A program made the translations under genes and the position numbers. DNA of 64,000 nt, taken from the NCBI GenBank assembly GCA_025356475.1, contig JANXSX010000111.1, positions 1 to 64,000 of the forward strand, given 5' to 3'. Numbering within the stretch: the first letter of the stretch is position 1; each line of letters begins with the position of its first letter. The notes beneath the pieces were generated by a model that worked only from the letters and a program-made list of their open reading frames with translations, made no database searches and was not told the DNA's origin. This document shows positions 56,096 to 64,000 of this stretch, piece after piece. This DNA comes from Isosphaeraceae bacterium. Its GTDB lineage: Bacteria; Planctomycetota; Planctomycetia; Isosphaerales; Isosphaeraceae.

Positions 56096-58239
56096 TTGGG
56101 CTCGTCAATCTTGCGATGCTCGCCGGCTTGGCTGGGATGGTGATCCCGCTGGCAATCCACTTGCTCCACCGCCAACGTGACCCCGTAATCGACTGGGGGG
56201 CGATGCAGTTTCTCGACCTGGGGAAGCAGTCGAGGCGGCGGGTTCAGATCACCGAACTATTGCTGATGCTCGCCAGGATGGCGGTGCTGGGGCTGGTCGC
56301 ACTTGCGCTCGCGCGACCTTATTTGAACCCTTCAGTAACACTCAATCTTGGTGGTTCATCCCGACGTGATGTTGTGATGATCTTTGATGGATCTGATAGC
56401 ATGACACGGATGGGGGAGACAGCCACGCTTCGCAAAGAGTCGGCCACGTGGGCGAAGCGATTTCTCGGCAAGCTTGGGGCAGGTGACTCGGTGGCGATTC
56501 TTGATGCTCGCGATCGGGTCGAGCCACTCGTCTCACCGTTGGCCTACGACCTGAAGGCTCCGCTCCAGCAAGTGCAGTTTGTCGGCGCAACCCGGGGGTT
56601 CGGGTCAAGTGACCTGCCCGCAGGGCTCGCCGAGGCGTTTCGAATCTTGGGATCTGCACAGAATTCCGTCTCAGACGTGATCTTCTTGTCCGATGCTCAG
56701 CGTCATGCCTGGAGGCCAGGAGATGCCAGACGCTGGAGTCTCCTCAAACAGTTATATGCAAAAATGAGCATAAAACCGAACCTGTGGGCGTTGTCGTTCA
56801 AGCCGACAATTTCGACAGAGGGTGGTAACGCATCTGTCAGCGAGTTAATCTTATCCAGGTCTACGCTGACTCCGGGACTTCCGCTCCAGGTCTCGGCCAC
56901 GGTCACGAATCATGGGCCCGCGACTCTTTCCCGAACCGTTCGGTTGATGGTCGATGGCGATGAAGTTCCGGGAACAAGCCAAGTGGTCGGACCGCTCCCT
57001 GCCGGAAGTAAGTCCTCTCTCGTGTTCAAGACCGCGATCAACAATGTCGGTTCGCATATTGTTTACGTGGAACTTGGGCGAGGTGGGGACTCGATCGGTA
57101 GCGACGATACCAGTTTCGCTGCGGTTCGCGTGGTGGAAGCTCTTGACACTTTGCTGATCGATGGTGAACCAGGAACCGAACCTTTGACCGGTGAGGTCGA
57201 CTTCCTCCGTGCCGCTCTCGCGCCAACGGATGATAGAACGCCGCAAATTCGAGCCAAGGTGATTGGGCAGGTGGGTCTGACGACTGAGTCGATTCGGGAA
57301 ATGAGCATGATTGTGCTCGCCAATGTTGATCGGTTCACTTCCGACCAACTTGCTCTGCTTGGTCGGTTCGTGGAAGGGGGTGGGGGACTTCTGATCACGC
57401 TGGGCGATCGCGTCGACGAAGAGTTTTATAATGATCGCTTAGGGGCTCAAGGTTTGGGTTGGCTCCCCGCGCGGCTGGTCGGCCGCAAAGGTCCGGCCCA
57501 CCCTGAACCCTCCACCTTCGTTGGTCCTGTCATGTCGGGATTTGGTCTGGGTGAAGATCCTGTTCTCAAAGCATGTGAATTTGTCAATTATACCCGACTG
57601 GAGCCATCGGCGGGCGCTGCGGTGACAGCGAGGTTTGATACTGGGGACCCCTGGCTCGTCGAGAAATCAGTCGGTAAGGGCCGGGTTCTCCTGGTGGCGT
57701 CGGCTCTTGATGCCGAGGGGGGGACACTGCCGGTCAACCCCGATTTTGTCCCACTTGTTCATGAGTGGGCCATGGCATTGGGGACTTCATCGTTGTCACC
57801 CCGAACGGTATCGCCCGGCGAGCCCCTCGTGATCGAGTTGATCCCGCCGCCCTCAGCCGATGTCGACTCGGTCAAGCATGTGTTTCGAGCCGGCAAAGTA
57901 CCGATCATTCGCGACGGCGAGAGAGCCTATGTGCGGATCGACGATGCCGACGCAGGAAGCCATCGTGTGGAGTGGCCCGAGGGTGGGTTCGCCTACGGGG
58001 CTGTCAAGCGAGATGAAGCTGAGAGCGACATGTCCGAACTCGACACTGCTGAGATCGCCAAGTTGAGCGAAGGCTGGCCCCTTCGGTTCGTCAACGAGCC
58101 CGACCAACTTGAAGTCAACATCTTCGGAGGTGAGTCCAGCGGGCGACGTGAGACCTGGCGTGTTCTCGTACTTGCCGCGCTAGGTGGTTTATGTCTTGAA
58201 GTGTGGATGACACGACGAATGGTGCGGGGTCGGGGCTGA
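56092..58239 (+). CDS. BatA-like membrane VWA protein
   Basis: A 715-residue protein from the ATG at 56092, overlapping the DUF58 stop (ATGA). The N-terminal BatA domain (MVIPLAIHLLHRQRDPVIDWGAMQFL) has two helices, then a VWA fold at about 85-250 with MIDAS-type DGSDS. Residues 270-380 are CARDB-like (GLPLQVSATVTNHGPATL), and 390-560 a glutamine-amidotransferase-like region (TLLIDGEPGTEPLTGEV, GGGLLITLGDRVD). A final helix (LVLAALGGLCLEVWM) anchors the C-terminus. Domain order mirrors the divergent VWA protein at 51587, so the two are likely paralogues. Confidence 0.88.
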   Translation: MIGLVNLAMLAGLAGMVIPLAIHLLHRQRDPVIDWGAMQFLDLGKQSRRRVQITELLLMLARMAVLGLVALALARPYLNPSVTLNLGGSSRRDVVMIFDGSDSMTRMGETATLRKESATWAKRFLGKLGAGDSVAILDARDRVEPLVSPLAYDLKAPLQQVQFVGATRGFGSSDLPAGLAEAFRILGSAQNSVSDVIFLSDAQRHAWRPGDARRWSLLKQLYAKMSIKPNLWALSFKPTISTEGGNASVSELILSRSTLTPGLPLQVSATVTNHGPATLSRTVRLMVDGDEVPGTSQVVGPLPAGSKSSLVFKTAINNVGSHIVYVELGRGGDSIGSDDTSFAAVRVVEALDTLLIDGEPGTEPLTGEVDFLRAALAPTDDRTPQIRAKVIGQVGLTTESIREMSMIVLANVDRFTSDQLALLGRFVEGGGGLLITLGDRVDEEFYNDRLGAQGLGWLPARLVGRKGPAHPEPSTFVGPVMSGFGLGEDPVLKACEFVNYTRLEPSAGAAVTARFDTGDPWLVEKSVGKGRVLLVASALDAEGGTLPVNPDFVPLVHEWAMALGTSSLSPRTVSPGEPLVIELIPPPSADVDSVKHVFRAGKVPIIRDGERAYVRIDDADAGSHRVEWPEGGFAYGAVKRDEAESDMSELDTAEIAKLSEGWPLRFVNEPDQLEVNIFGGESSGRRETWRVLVLAALGGLCLEVWMTRRMVRGRG

Positions 58240-58498
58240 ATCTTGTTTAGGGGTTCGCCGATAGCCAGTCAGTGCTAACACGAACCACGCCTCCAGGATC
58301 ATCGCTCCCGCTTCGTCGAAGAAACGATCGAGCGATGACGGTCGGACGCATCACTGCAAAAAGGCTGTGAGGCAGGTTGTCACCATGGCATAACGGATTT
58401 GGGGTTTTGTTCAGGTTCAAGGGGGTCAAAATTACTGTCGCCTGTCAAGAGGCTTCTCACGGTAGAATGACAACGTCGAAAGACAGGAGGGAACTCTC

Positions 58499-58588
58499 AT
58501 GAAGGACGTCATCGATCCCACTACCGGGTAGCCTTTTAGATTTCACAATCCGGTCGATGAAGCCTATGCTCGAGCCCAGGAATTTCCC
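58499..58588 (+). pseudogene. 5' remnant of an unknown gene cut by the MITE
   Basis: A strong AGGAGGG at 58485-58491 is followed seven bases later by an ATG (58499) opening MKDVIDPTTG, then a TAG at 58529, after which the frame would read PFRFHNPVDEAYARAQEF until the MITE at 58589. One base change (TAG from AAG) would give a smooth PTTGKPFRF. The ribosome-binding site and clean peptide show this was a gene, now interrupted twice. Its identity is unknown. The 260 bp before it (58240-58498) hold nothing else supported. Confidence 0.5.
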
Positions 58589-58734
58589 TAGCGCTCGGCA
58601 GTTGGTGCGCGAATTTGGGTAAAGATCGCTGTCTGGAAAGGCAATCTACGCCCTGAACTGGTAGTTCGGGGTGTCCTAGAGGCCTTGAGCAACCCCGGAC
58701 GAATCCGAACACGCGCACCAACTGCCGAGCGCTA
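58589..58734 (-). mobile_element. MITE copy 2 (inverted relative to copy 1)
   Basis: The reverse complement of the 28709-28854 element at 145 of 146 positions, with the same terminal inverted repeats ending in TAGCGC...GCGCTA. Its right end lies within 10 bp of the insertion sequence at about 58744, so one element inserted beside or into the other. It also truncates the gene remnant at 58499. Confidence 0.9.
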
Positions 58735-58742
58735 GGGTTTTT

Positions 58743-60315
58743 TTAGAATGGCAGAATCTGATTGATGAGTGAGTCTTCAAGTGATTGCAAGTAGGCATCC
58801 GGGGCGCGGCGAAAGCGGCGTCCCAGTGTCCGCACCGCTTGGCGTTGCTGTAGCGAGTCTCTCAGTTCACGCCACTTCTGTAGACTGGACGGGACCAGGT
58901 CGGACGCTTCGATCGGCCGAAGTCTCGTCACCGCCGAAGCGATCAGACGCACCGAGCCTCGCACCACCGTGCCCGGGCTGGCAACCTTCCGCCCGCTCGC
59001 TCGCCGCTCGTGATAGCGGTACGACCCGAAGAACTGTTCCAAGTCGTTGTTCGTCCTGGGTATCCCTTCCACATCGTAGCACTGAAACAGTCCTGGCCAG
59101 TAGCTACGAGTGACTTTGCGGTAGTGATCGAACGACTCCGCCAGACCTCCGCACGAGCTGCGATGCCGGGCCAGCGAGGCAATCACACCGCTGTAACGCC
59201 GCCGCACATCCGCAGAGCGCAATCCCTTCTTATTGGCCAGGACGGCGGCGAATCGCCGGATCCAGCCGAAGGCCGTTCGGATCTCCGGCCACGACCCCGC
59301 TGTGGCCTCAAGTCCCTTGGTCAGGATCGCCCGTAGCCGTGTCAGTTCCTTGGGGAGCCCCTTTTTTCGCCCACACGGTCCAAGCTCTCGGCGATCTTCG
59401 TCAGCCGATCCGCCAACTTCAGCCCCGGTGCCTCCAGCGGTGGCCGACCGTCATCGGTCAGCGACGACCGAACCGCCGCACAGTCGTCACGAACTGTTTT
59501 GGCCTCAAGATCATCCCGCCCTTGAACCGTTCGCTCGATTAGCCGGATGCCGCAGACCTTCTTCTTCAATTGGACCTTGGCGTGGCCGCTTCGCGGAGGT
59601 AGTGGAAGTGACAGAGTTGGTTGGGGACGTCATCGAGAGCCTTCTTGACCGCCTTGCGGATTGAGGATTGGCCGTCGGAGACGACTCCTGCAATCGGCAC
59701 GTCGAGGCCGGCCTTCACTTCGCACAGGAGTTTCACCAGGTCGGCCTGACACGATGAGAGCAGGCTGCGGGCCAGGAGGACCTCGCCGGAGAGCACGTCA
59801 CGGATCACCCAGAGGACCTCGTGACCAACGTCGGGCTGGAGGCCATCGATCGCCAGAATCACCTGCCCAGCCTTCGCCGTGATCCGCTTCAAACGATCCG
59901 CGTCCGAGCACGACAGGGTGAGCAGTTCGTCGTAGCGGTCCAGGAGGTTGCCGACGCTACGTACGCAAATGACGACACCACGACGGACCAGCTCGGCGTG
60001 GATCTCCGGGACACTGCGGTGTTCGGCGTGGCGCAGCATGCCAACCAGGGCAATGACGTCGAGGCCAAACTCATGCTGCGGTAGCGCGAAACGTCCCTCT
60101 TGCTCAGGGCGGAAGCAGACCTTGTACCGGCGACACTCTGGGTTGCGACAACTGCGAATTTGGAGTCGAAGTCGGACAACGCCGTCGAGCGTCGTGACCG
60201 ATCGGCTTGTCTTGGTGGCCGCCCAGGTCGGACCATGACAGGAAGGGCAAATCTTGATATGGTTGGGCAGCTCGGTGGTTCGAACAGGCAGTGGGCGTAC
60301 AGTCCATCGCGGCAT
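58743..60315 (-). pseudogene. DDE-type transposase, at least two frameshifts
   Basis: Starting at the ATG at 60315 (AAGGAG eight bases upstream), a transposase of about 510 residues can be followed over three frames. The first (to 59566) has a zinc-binding CPSCHGP...CRNPEC N-terminus and conserved acidic positions in LAIDGLQPD and VVSDGQSS, then loses frame near LCHFHYLREA, where about ten codons also seem missing. The second frame (to 59342) has KKKVCGIRLIERTV. It breaks at a homopolymer (C4-T6, 59352-59361 on plus). The third runs to the TAA at 58743 with GIPRTNNDLEQFFGSYRYHERR, giving the last acidic residue. A catalytic triad is recognisable, but the gene is dead. Confidence 0.75.
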
Positions 60316-60393
60316 CGGTCGGCTCCTTGAAGCGGGTAAGGCTTAAGGAATAACAAGCTCAAGCATAAAAATCAAATGGATTTTGCTTTCCTA
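58744..60393 (-). mobile_element. Insertion sequence carrying a decayed DDE transposase
   Basis: A segment of about 1.65 kb whose ends look inverted: TAGAATGGCAGAATC reading in from 58744 and TAGGAAAGCAAAATC reading in from 60393 match at 16 of the first 23 positions. The single coding region within is the transposase at 58743-60315. It interrupts an ISKra4-type transposase fragment on its right. Exact ends are uncertain by about 10 bp, and I could not place the family. Confidence 0.5.
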
Positions 60394-60744
60394 GAAAAAA
60401 TCCCGGCGACAGGCCGGGCAATGGCAGACCGGTTCATCGTAATGAACCGTCCCGGAGCGCACCTGAATCGTTCTCGTCACCTTCATGATGGGACAGGCCC
60501 GCGAACACTCGGGACAAGGCTGGTGATCGCCGAGGCGTTTGAACTGGATTTGGAGTACTTCCTCAATAGTCCCTTGAGTGACGGATTTGCCGATCTCGAC
60601 GGCCAAGGATTCGATGGAGTCGAAGTCAAGGTCGAGTCCCGGCCCTTCCTCGCCGTAAGCGCGCCGCGTGACAACTTTCCCCCAACCTTACGCCATGTCG
60701 CGAATATCGGACAAATCCTCAGGTTGGCTCTTGGTGAAAGGCAT
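60394..60744 (-). pseudogene. N-terminal fragment of an ISKra4-type transposase
   Basis: From an ATG at 60744 the frame reads MPFTKSQPEDLSDIRDMA, then TAA (60690-60688), then continues GWGKVVTRRAYGEEGPGLDL and CPECSRACPI...CHCPACRRDFF before the insertion sequence begins at about 60393. The zinc-binding CPxC/CHCPxCRRDFF pattern is the N-terminal half of ISKra4-family transposases as I recall them. The rest is absent on the far side of the insertion, so the element was broken both by a stop codon and by the insertion. Confidence 0.65.
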
Positions 60745-60940
60745 GGTGTGGCCGTCCTTGAACTTGCAATCCAACGGAAATTGGGAATCTCCTATTGACA
60801 GCGTATCAAGACGCATACGAGTCGAGAAGGGGTCTTAACACCCCCCAAGCCGCCTTCAAATGCGTGGCGTTGACACCTTGAGAGGGCGAACTTAGTATGA
60901 GGATGAACCTCACTCGTCACTTTTGCGTGCCACCGATTCC

Positions 60941-61675
60941 ATGTCCGACCCTGCTATTGCTGGACTTCCCAACGCGGAATCCTTGCTGGACCACTGTCAG
61001 CGCGTGCTCGGCTACAGCTTTACCAACATCGCTCACCTGACTGAAGCACTCACGCACGCTTCGAGTGCCAACCATCGCCTTGCCTCTAACGAGCGCCTGG
61101 AGTTCCTCGGTGATGCGATCCTAGGCGCGGTCGTGTGCGACCTCCTCTACCGGAAGTTCCCCGTAAGTCAGGAAGGCGAACTGACGCGGATCAAATCCGT
61201 CGTCGTCTCCCGAGCCACCTGCGCCAAGATTTGCGAGAAACTCGGCTTTGGCGAGTTCTTGATCCTCGGCAAGGGGATGGGGTCGGTGGATGCCACCCCC
61301 TTAAGCATCCTCGCGGACCTTTTTGAGAGCCTGGTCGGAGCCATCTATCTCGATGGAGGCTTCGCCGCAGCCCATCCATTCATTGTTCGTCATATGGAGC
61401 CTGAGATTCAAGAGGTCGCCGACGATGGCGGCGGCTCCAACTATAAGAGCAACCTCCAACAAGTCGCCCAGCGCACCTTTGGAGAGACCCCGACTTATCT
61501 CCTTCTTGATGAAAAAGGCCCGGACCACTCGAAGTGTTTCCAGGTCGCGGCCCAGATCGGTCGCCGTCGCTATTCCGCCGCCTGGGGCAAGAATAAGAAG
61601 GACGCCGAACAACGAGCTGCCCTCAATGCCTTATGTGAACTCGCAGGAGACCCCATCCCTTTTGATGCCGGATGA
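60941..61675 (+). CDS. rnc: Ribonuclease III
   Basis: A 244-residue RNase III. The start at 60941 (MSDPAIAGLPN) is preferred; an in-frame ATG at 60923 is alternative. The signature NERLEFLGDAILG (residues 50-62) and the second acidic pair D126/E129 (LADLFESLVGA) supply the metal site. The C-terminal 75 residues are a double-stranded-RNA-binding domain (NYKSNLQQVAQ ... NKKDAEQRAALNAL). It processes rRNA and dsRNA. It follows a graveyard of mobile elements, so its promoter is probably within 60800-60940. A small tandem duplication overlaps its stop. Confidence 0.96.
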   Translation: MSDPAIAGLPNAESLLDHCQRVLGYSFTNIAHLTEALTHASSANHRLASNERLEFLGDAILGAVVCDLLYRKFPVSQEGELTRIKSVVVSRATCAKICEKLGFGEFLILGKGMGSVDATPLSILADLFESLVGAIYLDGGFAAAHPFIVRHMEPEIQEVADDGGGSNYKSNLQQVAQRTFGETPTYLLLDEKGPDHSKCFQVAAQIGRRRYSAAWGKNKKDAEQRAALNALCELAGDPIPFDAG

Positions 61676-61697
61676 GTATTGATGCCGACAAGTATTT
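61664..61697. repeat. Tandem duplication at the rnc stop codon
   Basis: GATGCCGGATGAGTATT (61664-61680) is followed directly by GATGCCGACAAGTATTT (61681-61697). The first copy contains the rnc stop. A recent duplication may have set the present C-terminus. Confidence 0.6.
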
Positions 61698-62211
61698 TGA
61701 TGATGCCAATATAAAATTATAAGCCATTCGGCTTGTTGATTTAGCTGTATGTGGCTGCCTGTTCAGCCGTACCTGCCCAAAGCATCATGCACCTATTGTC
61801 GCATGTCGACCAACTGCGCAACTCCTATAGATGAAGAATAGTGACCCATTGTGAGATTGAACAGAGCGGAATGTCCTGATTGTTCCAAGGTCGTGGTGTA
61901 GTCGGCAGCACTACTTAACGGACTTCCCGGCCAGAAGCCTTGTTGGATGGATGTAATTACCCAGGATCATTGAACACTCGGGGCGACAGGACACCGTTAG
62001 AACTTTTTATTGCAGGCATGGATGCGGATATTGTGGGTCTAGCAATGTTGCTAGAATCGGTCCGAACTTAGCTGCCTGTTTCGGATGGATTCAAGAATTG
62101 CCCAAACCGCAAAGTCCGCGTCCAGAATTCAGAATCTCCCAGTTGGGTCTCCCCGCTCAGCCGCAGCACGTAGCCGGGACGGCTCGAGCGTCTTGTCGAG
62201 CGGCAAGACTT
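61676..62211. other. Gene-free region downstream of rnc
   Basis: About 535 bp between rnc and the convergent unknown gene. A short hairpin AAGCC-ATTC-GGCTT (61721-61734) followed by GTTGATTT may act as a weak terminator for rnc. No gene is supported. Confidence 0.5.
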
Positions 62212-63924
62212 TCATGACATCCACTTTTCAATGGTCCCAAGCTCGTCGGCGACTTGGGCGCACACATGCTGAAAGTGATTGGCATACGATTCATGTTCCA
62301 TCAAAGCATCCTGCGATAGCTGCTGAGCCTCTCCGCCGCTGGCATGTCCCTTGGCCTTCGATCGCAAGTTCTGGACCGTCCTCAAGCCAACCAACTTCTG
62401 GACCTCTCCCTCTGCGTCAGACTGGTTCAAAAGCTTTGCGAGCAACGCTATCGTTCTGTCCTCCTTGGTGTATAAAACTTGCACTGCGTCAAGCCGCGCC
62501 CGGATCGCTTTTGTCTCGAAGCCCTCAATGACCAGCTTTGCAAGGTCCATGAATGCCTCGGCCCATTCATCGCGACTCGCAGTCAGCGGCGAGTTTACAC
62601 GCTCAAGAAGCTGGTCGTCGCGGAGCGTCCACCATGCAACCTTGTCATCACGCCAGCGACGAACGATGGACAAGACCATTTGCAGCGGTTGCACGAAGCT
62701 CACCCACTCGCCGCGAAAATCATTAATGACGGCGCGTTTGGAGATGCCGGCTTTCATCGGCTCGTTGAAGGAAAGCCAGTGCAGTTGTTCTTCGTACGGA
62801 AGGCGGCACAGGTAGCAGATGTAAGCGTGTACCTGGCCCGCTTCGTTTACGTCAATTGCTTCAAGGTGCCACGTCGCCCGACATGAGACATCTCGCTCGT
62901 CCACCGTGTATTTGTCGCGGTCCGCCTTGTACTTCAGCAGAACCTCCGGCCGGAAGAACGCGGGCGATAGCTCAAAAGGCAGCGAGTTTTCTTCCGCCTG
63001 AAAATAGTTCGTTGTGGCCGCAGGGTCGGTGGAGATCTTCGTCTCGCGCTTGTTACGCCAATCGTAGGCCGTGAATTCAGCATACAGCTTGTTCTTCTTA
63101 CCAGACCCTCCGTCCTTGATACCCGCGAAGACGGTCTGGGGGGAGCGACGAGGGCGGATGATCTGGACGCCCCGCGTATAGGCCGCAACGCCGGGCATGA
63201 CTTTCCGGCGGTAGAAGAAATCTGGCGACTCGTTGACTTCCTGCGTCGGCCCGTCTGACCAGCCGGAGAACTCAGACTGCCGCCGCCGCAACGTGAAATC
63301 AAACATCCTTACGAGCGATGCGTCCGACGCCGCAAGGTATTCCTCCAGAGGCTCCCACTTGAACGAGATGAGGGCTAGGTTGCTGCCCTTGTCCTCGCGG
63401 CTGGTCACGGAAACAACGGGCTCAACGTCGCCGTGCTCATTGAAGCGGCAGTAGGCTCTCTTCTCGGGACGCCAATGGATGTCTGTAATATGTGCGTACT
63501 CCTGGTGGAGTTCGTAGTAAGTGCGGCCTGACCCGGTCCAGCCATCGAACGTCCGGCCAAAGATCAATTGCACGGCAGACTCCAGAGTGTCGGTTCCGGT
63601 CCCGCTTAGACCGCGTTCAACCCACACGTCCTTGCGCCCGCCCCCGTACACGTAGCTGGCGATTGACGTGTAAGGGCTAAAGTTCCATTTGATCAAGTCT
63701 TGCCGGTCAACAGGCGTCATCCGATCATTCGGAACGGCTACCGAGTTAACGTACGTGAATTCACCTGATGCGCAAATGACAAGTTCATCGGTGCGGGCGT
63801 TTTTGCGTAGGAAGTCGAGATGCGACTCGGCCTTTATCCACTCGGAAAAGGATTTGGAATCTGCCGGTACTTCGTCGAGCCTGGCGATTTCCTCAATCAG
63901 CTTCTTGTGTTCGTAGTTGTGCAA
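62212..63924 (-). CDS. Unrecognised 570-residue protein with possible C-terminal HEPN motif
   Basis: A 570-residue protein from a TTG at 63924 preceded by TAGGAG at good spacing. I recognise no family for residues 1-400, which are mixed alpha/beta (FAGIKDGGSGKKNKLYAEFTAYDWRN, THW-type aromatics throughout). The last 130 residues are helical and contain NLRSKAKGHASG (R521, H527), which fits the Rx4-6H motif of HEPN ribonucleases found in abortive-infection proteins. The codon pattern looks slightly less GC-rich than the neighbours. Its upstream side is cut by the window edge, so an operon partner may lie beyond 64000. Confidence 0.7.
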   Translation of the reverse strand: MHNYEHKKLIEEIARLDEVPADSKSFSEWIKAESHLDFLRKNARTDELVICASGEFTYVNSVAVPNDRMTPVDRQDLIKWNFSPYTSIASYVYGGGRKDVWVERGLSGTGTDTLESAVQLIFGRTFDGWTGSGRTYYELHQEYAHITDIHWRPEKRAYCRFNEHGDVEPVVSVTSREDKGSNLALISFKWEPLEEYLAASDASLVRMFDFTLRRRQSEFSGWSDGPTQEVNESPDFFYRRKVMPGVAAYTRGVQIIRPRRSPQTVFAGIKDGGSGKKNKLYAEFTAYDWRNKRETKISTDPAATTNYFQAEENSLPFELSPAFFRPEVLLKYKADRDKYTVDERDVSCRATWHLEAIDVNEAGQVHAYICYLCRLPYEEQLHWLSFNEPMKAGISKRAVINDFRGEWVSFVQPLQMVLSIVRRWRDDKVAWWTLRDDQLLERVNSPLTASRDEWAEAFMDLAKLVIEGFETKAIRARLDAVQVLYTKEDRTIALLAKLLNQSDAEGEVQKLVGLRTVQNLRSKAKGHASGGEAQQLSQDALMEHESYANHFQHVCAQVADELGTIEKWMS

Positions 63925-64000
63925 CTATTCTCTCCTATCACTTAGCATTTATTTGCGAATGTGAACTAAGACGATCACTAACCGAGGGGAGAAGTTTCCG

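Overview
This window is bacterial chromosome from a planctomycete, most likely of the Isosphaeraceae/Gemmatales type; the assignment rests on gene content alone. The signs are a DUF1501 protein, DUF1080/LamG-like and GH140-like secreted hydrolases, an ECF sigma factor overlapping a eukaryote-type Ser/Thr kinase fused to a formylglycine-generating-enzyme domain, a MoxR-DUF58-BatA-VWA cluster, paired YkgJ-type cysteine-cluster proteins, and an N-terminal 'LEARVVLS' segment. The sequence is GC-rich with mostly short intergenic gaps. I found no rRNA, tRNA or CRISPR array.

Layout. 1-1000: left-edge toxin-antitoxin pair and a frameshifted membrane-protein gene. 1.3-4.1 kb: zinc alcohol dehydrogenase overlapping a FAD/Rieske oxidoreductase. 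4.9-9.2 kb: stress protein, small membrane protein, SurE, GT39-type glycosyltransferase. 9.3-11.7 kb: complete XhoI/PaeR7I-like restriction-modification pair. 11.8-18.3 kb: secreted hydrolases (GH140-like, M28 peptidase, DUF1501, DUF1080-like). 18.8-23.2 kb: dnaA, a lipoprotein, HU/IHF-like protein and two YkgJ proteins. 24.3-27.6 kb: kinase-FGE plus ECF sigma. 28-30.5 kb: accessory zone with a broken gene, a MITE, a two-gene HNH cassette and direct repeats. 30.6-34.6 kb: FmdB, NnrE, a sigma/anti-sigma pair, a GNAT protein and a glycine-rich RRM protein. 34.8-38.6 kb: GT4 + GH130 pair. 38.6-45.4 kb: DinB, SIMPL, PhoU, lipoprotein, inactive-looking alpha/beta hydrolase and HtrA-like protease. 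45.5-58.2 kb: divergent MoxR/DUF58/BatA and VWA/giant coiled-coil/prenyltransferase-repeat cluster. 58.3-60.8 kb: graveyard of mobile elements containing a second, inverted, near-identical MITE copy. 60.9-61.7 kb: RNase III. 62.2-63.9 kb: unrecognised 570-residue protein with a possible C-terminal HEPN motif.

Working together. The MoxR cluster looks like an envelope-associated ATPase/von Willebrand factor assembly with divergent transcription from 53981-54113. The ECF-kinase pair and the sigma/anti-sigma pair are two independent signalling units. GT4 and GH130 probably act on the same polysaccharide. The methyltransferase and endonuclease form a self-contained type II system. The strongest leads beyond ordinary annotation are the 146-bp inverted MITE pair, the HNH/partner cassette, the 570-residue right-edge protein, the nested decayed insertion sequences, and an RNA leader at 34680-34751 with mutually exclusive pairings.
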